A stretch of DNA of 64,000 nt from Cristatella mucedo. Lineage: Eukaryota; Bryozoa; Phylactolaemata; Cristatellidae. The notes under the pieces were generated by a model. The model was not told the DNA's origin. It was given only the letters and a program-made list of their open reading frames with translations, and ran no database searches. Positions 55,115-64,000 of the stretch are shown here, piece by piece. The number at the start of each line of letters is the position of its first letter. The first letter of the stretch is position 1. The stretch lies in the NCBI GenBank assembly GCA_009760855.2, contig WPIO01000018.1, positions 284,001-348,000 on the forward strand. The letters are read 5' to 3'. The position numbers and the translations under genes were made by a program.

Positions 55115-57070
55115 TAATAAAAATAATAATAATGTAATAATAGTATTAATTAGTTTGATATAGCACACTCAAATAACATAATTTCTTTCTTGGAACTTGC
55201 TGCAAAGAAAGCGCGGCCAAATGGTTAGTGATACCATGTTCAATAACAGCAAGAATAACATTGTAGGGGTAATATACACAGGGTCGGCATTCTTGCATGG
55301 TTAGTGGCACCATGCATTATGTCAACACGCACAACCACACAAAAGACAAATCAAAGGATTCCATAAATTGTGTGATAAACACATGAGTTTCAGTATCTTT
55401 CTTAAAGTGGTCAACTCAGGGATGTCGCGACGTAAGTCGGCAGTGAGCTGCAGGCTTAGGGAGCATACGAACTTAAGGCACGGTCTCCAAAGGATTTGAG
55501 GTTTTTACGAGGCATAAGTAAACAGTTACTTTCCAAGAAGCGAATGGTACGATCCTTGACCTAGTAGGGAAGTAGATATGATAGGTAGTCTGAGCCAAAA
55601 AATAAAGGGACATAATAAAAGTGAACGACAAAAAACTTGGTCAATTGGTTGCTTGACGGGATCAGTGCAGGTAAGGCAGGAAGTTGTGTGACGACGCAAT
55701 CGCTACGCTCACGGGCGACGAGCTTCAGGGATTTGCACCAGCTGCATAGGCCTGGTTGAACAGACTGGTAGACTTCCAAGCAGTGAGTTTAGGAAACCAT
55801 GACTGGATGTTCCCATGCGTGGATCAAGTTTTATGTGGTTTCCCTCTATGAACAAGCCAAAACTTCAACGATGTTACATAGCTGAAAGTATGAAAACTTA
55901 GCTGTGGAGCTGATGAGATCGTCTAAACAATTGTTACTGTCTAACCAGACACCTATATATCGTGCAGATTAAACAGGATCTATGCTGATAGAGCACATTT
56001 CTATCGTTGAGCGATGTAATTTCTGAATCGCAATCGGTCAGCATGTGAATAGTAAGCTGATTTTATCATCATTTAATTTAAGGAAGTCTGCTGCCACCTA
56101 TATGACGATGCCATCTATACGTGGAACGAGGGAGCTGAGACTATTCGACATACAGGAACGGTAAGAAGGATACAAGCAAAGATACAACTGAGTGCCATCA
56201 GCATATAAGTTAAAGCCTAGATTGTGTCTCAAGGTAACATCAGCAATAGGAAACTATAAACCGTAAAAAGAATGCAACTAAGCACCGAGCCACAATCTAC
56301 CCCATAATTCAGATGTCCTTTGGGTGATCTGATTTCGTTTACATTGTTACTCACGCACATCCGACCGAGATACGACCGGAACCATTGCAGTGCAGTGACA
56401 ATGATTCCCAGGCGAAATTAGAAGCGTTCAAAAAAGACGTGGTGATCGATAGCATCAAAATTTGATGAAGGCTCTAGCGAAACAAGCAGAGATACTGTAC
56501 CTTAGTCTGCAATTCTAAGTAGGTAAGTATACACCAGTAGCAATTCCAGCTGCATGGATTGACTTGCTCAAAGCAAGACTTAATCTTACAAGCAAGGTGA
56601 GCAGTTACAACGTACGAGTTCGGCTGGTCCGCCACGACTCACCCTAGAGTCTTTGATGGGAATAATAAAAGGCAGACTTGGCGGAAGTTGCTCTAGCTCT
56701 CGACGTTTGGCGCTGCTTTCTGAAGTAGTGACCTAAATACTGCCTTTTTGAAGGTGCTGTGACTCGACTCGAGGGTAAAGACATATTTATGATGTTAGTT
56801 ATGCATGAAGGCAGCAGATATATGCATCTTAGAAGCTGGACAGTGAAGCGAGGTACTGAGGACTAGTTGTGTTCTTCGATTGGAATACTGACTTTAAGAC
56901 GAGATCACTCGCAATCTCTGTGAATGTAGCCAGGGAGATTATGTGTGGAATTTAGGCAAATTATTCCGGAAAAGATGCTGCCACCTCAGGGATGGCCTGC
57001 CTGATCTCGTCTATTCTTTTGACAAAGAAGGAAGAGAAGCGATCAGATGGATCAACGACGGATCATTAGG
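55115..57070 (-). mobile_element. L2-type LINE, long degraded copy
   Basis: It is the second-longest L2 here. On the minus strand the RT can be followed in order through many stops and frameshifts: VVADQPNSYVVTAHLA, STVSLLVSLEPSSNFDAIDH, TALQWFRSYLGR, ILFTVYSF, then the C-terminal part, 3' UTR and (ATT)n tail. Compared with the 40.6-kb copy it is old. Confidence 0.88.
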
Positions 57071-57201
57071 TAAGGAGCTCTGCAGGGAGTAGTTACGAAG
57101 ACGACTGCTTGCCGACATCAACATTTTGGATAGTGCATCTGTGAGTCAACAATGTTTTATATAAAAACTAGATTCGGCCTTTGCCTGTAATGATTAGTAT
57201 G

Positions 57202-57500
57202 TGTAGTTTGTTCGCACAGCTGAGAGTCAGCCGATGCCCACCCAACACCGACATTTTATTACCACGCATGGAGCCGAAGAGCGAACGGCTCTCTTCGGCC
57301 CCTACTCTCACTCGACTCTCCTTCGGCTGTCCCTTGGTAAACCTCGATGGCGAATCCACCATCTGTTCACCAGCGGGTTATCGGCCTGTGTCAACGCCTC
57401 ATTAGATGCTGACCACAGCTGTACGCAGGCCCCTCGGGAGGATGCTCCCACCAGCTGTTAAGGAAAGGAGCAATACCAGCCCGCAGGCAATCGAACTACA
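57202..57500 (-). mobile_element. Solo LTR (299 bp)
   Basis: The ends are TG...CA (TGTAGTTTG...CGAACTACA). GTATG flanks it on both sides (57197-57201 and 57501-57505), a 5-bp target duplication as made by LTR retrotransposon integrases. It is homologous in inverted orientation to 61991-62395 and is absent from the equivalent site in duplicate 2. No internal region is present. Confidence 0.85.
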
Positions 57501-59003
57501 GTATGGTCTACAATGTTCCTCGTATGTCCTTCTATTAACAGTCAATCCTGATATTTTGAACGCAGTTTAAAGCTTGCTCCTACTAGACCTGGAAAGTTTA
57601 TCGTCTGCGGCCAATCGAAGGCAGTCTGAGCGAGGGCACACAGTGTCACGCTTAGTCAGGGGTGGAAAATTGTCGAGTCATGTCAGCCAGTGCCATGTTG
57701 TAGCAATATGCAACTGATGACTGTTCAGAAGTGCGACTGAATGGCAGAGGCAAAGCAGGTATCATCGCACGAGCAGCATTGACGTCAAGGGTCTTGAGTT
57801 TTGCGATTCAAAGGGCTATTTTGGATGAGGAGACCAAGTATACACATTGTAGACTGAACGAGATCAGCATTTGGTCACCTAAGAAAAATGTGTTAATATT
57901 TTGTAATGACAAAGGTCAGCTGCAAGAGGAAATTGATTCGAGTGTGTCGGCTCTGCTCTGAATAGGACGATGCACATGGGCCACGAAAAGGTGAGCCAGG
58001 CAGATAACACAACTTGGAGTTGAATAAGTTATTAAAATTAAATTTGAATCACTCCTATTGACAAAAGATGGATTTGTTTGCATGCGAAATCGAAAAGAGA
58101 TCACGGAAATCCGAGATTTAGAATACCTGTGTACGATGTAGGTGATAGACAACCGCCACCATTGGTGGCTTGTTATCGGAGAAAGTCAAGTCAGTAGGTT
58201 CGAAAGACTGCTTCGAGGGTTGAAACAAAACGGCTCGAATCGGATAATGAGCGTGAACCAACAGCGACTCCACCTTTAATTGATAGATCTAGGTTTGTGA
58301 TAGATAGACAAGCGTGTCGGGTTCACCTCGTTCATGATTGGGGTGCTGACTTATTTTAGCCGGGATTTTGTCAGGGCAATTGGATCTAGACGTTTTTTAC
58401 AACCATGGTCATTTACTATGGGAGGCGTGTTTCAAATTGAGTGACGATTCCCAAAGCAAGCGTTAAATTGGGCAGCCGCAGATTTAGCTGGCCAAGTGAG
58501 ATCAATTTAGGAAGTTTCTTAGAAACTCTTGCAGAAGCATGTGCTAGGCGACTCGAGATAATGCTAGAAATACAAAAAGAGGTTCTGAGCTCGCAGCTAC
58601 GCCAAATGAGCGTTTTCTCACCGCGTGGACCTCGCCTCTTATCCGGAGTTTTTTTTTATTTGATAACACACGGATAATAAAAAAAGTAATAAAATCTAGA
58701 AACACATTTTCAGACGATAAGTAAATGACAAATTGGTACAGACTCTCGTAAACAAAAAGTAGATTATATGCCACGGGCGAATGTAACGCCATAATCGGCA
58801 TGGCGGACTTAGCCACGAGTGCATTAGCTGTCCGCAGGCGCGTAATTTCTAAGCTTTGCACTAAAACGAAAAACGGAAAACTATAAAAACTAGTCTTATC
58901 CCAGTCAGTTTCCTCATAAGATTTTCGCAAGAACTTTGGTATTCAGAAGAGAATGGAGCAACTGACCAGAAGCTCAAGCTGTCAGGGGCGCTTGCTGTCG
59001 GGA

Positions 59004-59307
59004 TTATTATTTCATAATAATAATAATAATAATATTGCACTTGATAAAGCGTCCTCAGAGAACTTAATCTCTTTCTAGGCGCTTTACATTTGCTGCAAAG
59101 TGATACACAATAGAATAGTAAGTAAAATCATGCTTGAAAAACAAACAAAATGAATAACATGGTTAGGGGTTACATGCACTGGGTCAGCATGCAAATGTGG
59201 TTAGTGGCAGCATGAACAGTGTCGGCACGCATAAGCACATCGAGGACGAATCACAAGGACCCACTAAATGCTGTCCTAAATAGGTATGTTTTTAAGTTTC
59301 ATGCATC
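59004..59307 (-). mobile_element. L2-type LINE 3' end inserted in duplicate 1
   Basis: It runs from the 3' UTR GCATGC blocks to TGTAAAGCGCCTAGAAAGAG and an (ATT)n tail. The flanks GCGCTTGCTGTCGGG (left) and GCATGCTGTCAGGC (right) look like an imperfect target duplication, and duplicate 2 has a single GCGCTTGCTGTCAGG with no insert. Confidence 0.92.
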
Positions 59308-59777
59308 GCATGCTGTCAGGCGAAGTGAATTATTACTTGCAAGTCTGTATCCCTGCTTGAAAGCTTGCCTATCTTCCTTCCCTCTATGACAAAATGTTGC
59401 CTCCTGGCTCCGACCCTGATAATTACCACATTCTGACATTTGTTAAGTATTTTAGGTGAGCTGAGTTTGACCCCGGTCTCTGACACTCTGCTAGTATACG
59501 GTCAAATCGCGACTTATACCGTTGCAGCATTAGCACATACAAACTACGATTTGCAACTGCTATGCACCATAGCCGCAATCCAAGCCGTGATGTCTCAGAG
59601 TGAATACGGATGACAAATAGGTCAGATTTGCGTAGACCTTGAGTCACCCGTTTGCTAATCTGTCATAATGCCACCCTAAGCTGCCACTGAAGGCAAGGAT
59701 AATCATCTTTGGGACTGAACGTAAGCTAACTCTGTAACACCTAACGAGTACTCATTGTCGCATCCAGGTAAGTCCAA

Positions 59778-59848
59778 GCGTCGGTGGTTCAGTGGTAGAA
59801 TGCTCGCCTGCCACGCGGGCGGCCCGGGTTCGATTCCCGGCCGACGCA
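59778..59848 (+). tRNA. tRNA-Gly (anticodon GCC), unit C
   Basis: Identical to the 48709 and 63142 genes over all 71 bases, with the anticodon at 59810-59812 and a TTTT terminator at 59851-59854. Both internal promoter boxes and all stems are intact. Confidence 0.98.
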
Positions 59849-60654
59849 ACTTTTGCGGTCGTCGTCTCGGACACCTACCGATGAGCAAACCAATTAAAAT
59901 AACCTTTAGAGATGAGTATCTTTTGTTTACCATGATCGTCACTTTAAACAATACCGGCGACATTATTAAATTAGTTTTACTTGGCTACAAATTATGTTTA
60001 CCGAAGCCCATATAAATAAAATTGACAGGTTACAAGAACAGATTCACAGAACGCGTGCTTATGAGATCAGAAAATACGCTGATATTTTGGAATTCTGCAG
60101 TTTCGCTGTCATCTTTCGTGCGGGCATCAATGCTGCGTATTTAGCAGGCATTGTTTCGCGAGACACACTAGTCAAGCTTTGAAGGACTCACGCTTGGCTT
60201 CGATAGAATGCTTGCAGCTCGGCCGTCGCTGCCAAGACTATACATTGTTTCTGGTAATAGGTCAATTTTCAAGATGCTAGGTATACTAAACTTATTTTCG
60301 TAGCATCTAAAAATATTCACCGCCATCCCTAAAGAGAAGCCTGTTCGCTGAAGGTATGTATGCGTTTAGTTTAAAGGCGTGTCACCACGAGTATTTGTGA
60401 CCTTTCCTGTTTGACCGGTCATATAACCCACAAGCTTTTGCATTGTCACTTACACTGCAGCATACTCAACTACGCCTGGTTATGCTAAAAAATTCGTTTA
60501 CTGATATAGGCCAAGAACGGTGATGGAACCACCTATCGACGTTGCTTCATATTTGTACTATAATGGTCTCATGAGGCCACTAACCGGGCTACTATATCAT
60601 TACTAAATCAGGATTTGTCAACAATTACCTCACTGGCCCGGCAATGCGTCTATA

Positions 60655-60748
60655 GCCGCTGCGGCATATGTAAAGCGCCTAGAAAGAGACAAAGTTCTCT
60701 AAGGGTGTTTTATCAAGTGTCTTATTATTTTTATTATTCTCATTACCC
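60655..60748 (+). mobile_element. L2-type LINE tail in unit C
   Basis: TGTAAAGCGCCTAGAAAGAG, AAAGTTCTCTAAGGGTGTTT and an ATT-rich end. Unit B lacks it at the same place. Confidence 0.88.
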
Positions 60749-61990
60749 ACTTGCTGTCAAACGTGACGTGAGTGCATCTGTGAGTCAACAATGGTTTATA
60801 TAAAAGCTAGACCGTGCATTTGCTTGGATCGCTTTATATGGTTTACAATGGTCCTCGTAGCTCTACCAGTGAACTGTCAATCTTGATGTTTTGTCAAATT
60901 TTTTAGCCTTGAGCTTAGTAGACGTAGCTAGATTAACTTCTGCCTCCAATCGAAGGGTGTCTGGGCGAGGGCACACAGTGTGATTAGTCACAAGTGCAAG
61001 CTAGTTGAGCCATGTCAGCTAGTGCTGTGTTGAACCAATCTACAACTCATGCCATTTCGTAAGGTAGACTAAATGGCATAGACGAGGCAGGTATCATCGC
61101 ACGAGCAGCATTGACGTCTAGGGTCTTGAGCTTTGCGATTCACGTGTTGTTTTCGATGAAGACACGGAGTGCACCCGTTGTAGACTGAATGAGATCTGCA
61201 TGTGGTCATGTAAGCTAAGTTTGATAACGATTGGTGATGGTAAAGGTCAGTAGCATGAGGAAACTTAGTCGAATGTGTACCCTCAGCTGTAATTAGGGCA
61301 CGGCAGGTAGGGCCAACGAGATGCAGTGAGTCAAGCAGCTCAAAAATTTGCTGCTGTAGGCGTCACATGAGCTAATAAAAATAAAACTTTAAATCACTCC
61401 TCTCGACGAAAGATCGATTTTTGCACACGCAATCGAAATAAGGTCGCATAAATCCAAGATTATGGAGACCTTTGTACCTTCTAGGTGACAGACAACCGCC
61501 ACCATCGGTAGCTTGTTGTCGAAGAAAGTCAAGACAGTAGATTCAAAAGACTGCTTCGAGGGTACAGCGACTCCACCTTTATTTGAAGAGTGAGCTTGAA
61601 ACAAAAGCAACCGACGCGAATTTCAATTGGATTGATCCAGGTGTGTGAAAGGAGGAGAAGCCAATCGGGTTTGCGTAGTTCATGCCTGGGGTGCTTACTT
61701 ATTTTAGCCAGGTTTTAGTCAAGGCAAATGGGTCTAGACATTCATTAAAACCATGGTCGCTTACTACGAGGGGCGTGTTTCAAATTGAGTGATGACTCCC
61801 AAGACAAGCGTAAAACTGGGCGGCCGAAGTTTTAGCAGGCCTGATGATCACAAAGTTAGAGAGGTTCACAGAAGCACTTGCAGGAGCGTGAGCTGGGCGG
61901 CTCCAGACAATGCTAGAAATACCAAAAGAGCTGGCTCTGAGCTCGCAGCCACGCCAAACGAGCGTTTTCTCAGCTTGAGGACCTCGTCTC

Positions 61991-62395
61991 TGTAGTTCGT
62001 ATGTATGTATTGTATGTCTGATAAGCCACGGGTGAGCTGTTAGAAGCACCACCGAGATGGGCCGGTGCACAGCTGTGGTCCGCCTGCGATGTGGTATGGA
62101 CAGAGGCCGGTAACCAGCTGGTGGCCAGATGGTGGATTCACCATCAGGGTCGGCCAGTGCACTGCTGTGGTCCGCCTTTGATGTGGCATGGATCAGCTGG
62201 TGGCCAGATGGTGGATTCACCATCAGGGTCGGCCGGTGCACCGCTGTGGTCGATGAGTCATGGGAGTCGACCAGGGGAGGGGAGTCGTGTGAGAGCAGGG
62301 GCCGAGGGGAGCCGTGCGCTCTTCGGCTCCATGCGTTAGTAATAAACTGTCGGTGTTGGGCATCGGCTGTCTCTCTGCTGTGCGAACAAACGACA
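61991..62395 (+). mobile_element. Solo LTR (405 bp) with internal repeats
   Basis: The ends are TGTAGTTCG and CGACA. GTCTC at 61986-61990 and 62396-62400 forms a 5-bp target duplication. AATAAA at about 62340 followed by a T/G-rich stretch fits an LTR polyadenylation region, which sets the plus orientation. Inside is a minisatellite: 62061-62152, 62153-62231 and a partial third unit starting GCCGGTGCACCGCTGTGGTC. It shares AGCCGATGCCCA and GGAGCCGAAGAGCG (in complement) with the 57-kb LTR. Confidence 0.87.
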
Positions 62396-62669
62396 GTCTC
62401 TCATACGGAGCTTTTTTTTTTATTTCAAAACACACTATTTTAGCATAAGCAACAACATCTAGAAACTCATTTGTAAGACGATAAGGAAACAAAAATTGGT
62501 ATAGACTCTCATAAAAAATAAGTAGATGACATGTCGTCGGGTAGTGTTACACTAAAACGAGTAACTAAAAATTCTCAAAATGATCTTACACGAGTCAGTT
62601 TCCTCGTAAGATTTTCGCAGGATTTTTGGTTTTCGGAAGACGGCTGTGCAACCGAAAAGAACCAGTAGT

Positions 62670-64000
62670 AGCGCTTGCTGTCAGGAGAAGTGATTTACTA
62701 CTTGCTGGTCTTCATCCCTACTTGGAAAGCTTGCGTACCTACTACCTATGTGAGAAAATGTTGCCTCCTGGCTCCGACCCTGATATTTACCACGTTCAGA
62801 TATTTGTCAAGTATTTTAGGTGAGCTGAGTTTGACCCCGGTCTCTGACACTCTGCTAGTATACGGTCAAATCGTGACTTATACCGTTGCCGCATTAGCTC
62901 GTACAAACTACGATTTGAAACTGCTATGCACCATAGCCGCAATCCAAGCCGTGATGTCTCAGAGTGAATACGCATGACAAATAGGTCAGATTTGCGTAGA
63001 CCGTGAGTCACCCGTTTGCTAATCTGTCATAATGCCACCCTAAGCTGCCACTGAAGGCAAGGATAATCATCTTTGGGACTGAACGTGAGCTAACTCTGTA
63101 ACACCTAACGACTACTCATTGTCGCATCCAGGTAAGTGCAAGCGTCGGTGGTTCAGTGGTAGAATGCTCGCCTGCCACGCGGGCGGCCCGGGTTCGATTC
63201 CCGGCCGACGCAACTTTTGCGGTCGTCGTCTCGGACACCTACCGATGAGCAAACCAATTAAAATAACCTTTAGAGATGAGTATCTATTGTTTACCATGAT
63301 CGTCACTTTAAACAATACCGGCGACATTATTAAATTAGTTTTACTTGGCTACAAATCATGCTTACCGAATCCCATATAAATAAAATTGATAGGTTAAAAG
63401 AACAATTTCATAGAACGCGTTCTTATGGGATCAGAAAATACGCTGATCTTTTGAAAGTCTGCTGTTTCGCTGTCACCTTTCGCCAGGGCATCAAAGCTGC
63501 GTATTTAGCAGGCATTGTTTTGCGACCTGCATTAGTCAGGTTTCGGTGGACGCACATTCGGCGTCGACAGAATGCGTGCAGCTTGGCTGCCGCTGCCGTG
63601 GCTATACATTGTTTGCGCTAATAGGTCGGCTTTTGCAATGCTAGGTATACTAAACTCATTTTTCGCAGCATGGGAAAGTATTTACCGCCATCCCTAAAGA
63701 GAAGTCTGTTCGCTGAAGGTATGTATGCGTTTAGTTTAAAGGCGTGTCACCACGAGTATTTGTAACCTTTCCTGTTTGACCGGTCATAGAACCCACAAGC
63801 TTTTGCATTGTCGCTTACACTGCAGATTACTCAGCTGCGCTTGGTTATACACACAAATTTGCCTACTGATATAGGCCAAGAATGGTGATGGAACCACCTA
63901 TCGACGTTGCTTCATATTTGTACTATAATGGTCTCATGAGGCCACTAACCGGGCTACTATATCATTACTAAATCAGGATTTGTCAACAATTACCTCACTG
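62670..64000 (+). repeat. tRNA-Gly unit D (truncated by window)
   Basis: A near copy of unit C. Frames at 62675-62977 (100 codons) and 63358-63621 (87 codons) are open here but broken or shorter in C and absent in A and B, so I do not call them genes. Confidence 0.92.
63142..63212 (+). tRNA. tRNA-Gly (anticodon GCC), unit D
   Basis: Identical to units A and C, with the anticodon at 63174-63176 and a TTTT terminator at 63215-63218. Confidence 0.98.

Larger units (their letters stand above)
57130..60755 (+). repeat. Tandem duplication, copy 1 (contains unit C)
   Basis: It aligns with 60770-64000 in the same orientation. Paired landmarks: GTGCATCTGTGAGTCAACAA at about 57134 and 60773, GCGAGGGCACACAGTGT at about 57630 and 60965, ACGAGCAGCATTGACGTC at about 57768 and 61101, AGACAACCGCCACCAT at about 58147 and 61490, and tRNA-Gly at 59778 and 63142. 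Insertions specific to this copy are the LTR at 57202 and the L2 at 59004. Confidence 0.93.
59310..60775 (+). repeat. tRNA-Gly unit C
   Basis: Nearly identical to unit D by eye over the shared length. It carries a 44-codon frame 59881-60015 (MSKPIKITFRDEYLLFTMIV...) also present in D but not in A or B, so it is probably not a gene. An L2 tail interrupts it at 60655-60748. Confidence 0.92.
60770..64000 (+). repeat. Tandem duplication, copy 2 (contains unit D, cut by window end)
   Basis: Second copy of the duplication described at 57130. It carries its own solo LTR at 61991 and lacks the LTR and L2 inserts of copy 1. It runs off the window, so further copies may follow. Confidence 0.92.

Noticed and set aside
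59755-60015. 86-codon frame spanning tRNA-Gly (and its copies at 63119 and 48533)
   Set aside because: Its N-terminal half is translated tRNA sequence. The frame is kept only because the tRNA and its flank are conserved.
62675-63621. 100- and 87-codon frames in unit D as genes
   Set aside because: They are shorter or broken in the near-identical unit C and missing in A and B.

Overview
The window is nuclear DNA from a metazoan, most likely an invertebrate. It holds one spliced gene with GT-AG introns, many relics of an L2-type non-LTR retrotransposon (LINE), tRNA-derived SINEs, long microsatellites and Pol III tRNA genes. There are no operons or dense prokaryote-like coding. I cannot name the species.

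One protein-coding gene is certain. On the minus strand, four exons between 37776 and 15930 join in phase into an 859-residue mannosyl-oligosaccharide glucosidase (glucosidase I, MOGS, GH63). This is the ER enzyme that removes the first glucose during N-glycan processing. Its exons are markedly GC-rich, while its introns (about 5.6, 10.2 and 3.5 kb) are AT-richer and full of repeats.

Layout: 1-7470 is mostly GC- and CpG-rich with CREB-like sites, a long perfect palindrome and no gene I can support. 7.5-15.9 kb holds LINE and SINE relics and a possible decayed LTR element. 15.9-37.8 kb is MOGS. 38-47.7 kb has little recognisable content except one L2 copy with an uninterrupted 481-codon reverse transcriptase frame (40581-42253). 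47.7-64 kb is a complex array of four related units, each carrying a tRNA-Gly(GCC) gene. Three of these genes are intact and identical; one has lost its 5' half. The last two units belong to a tandem duplication of about 3.4 kb. Each duplicate was later hit by a different solo LTR and by L2 fragments, which gives a relative timeline.

The repeats work as a system. A tRNA-derived SINE (called SINE2 here) ends in the same 3' tail as the L2 element, as expected if it borrows the L2 reverse transcriptase; two of its four copies sit inside older L2 copies. A second SINE (SINE1) has a different tail. A second LINE subfamily (LINE-B) has its own 3' end. Family names are local labels only; no database was searched.
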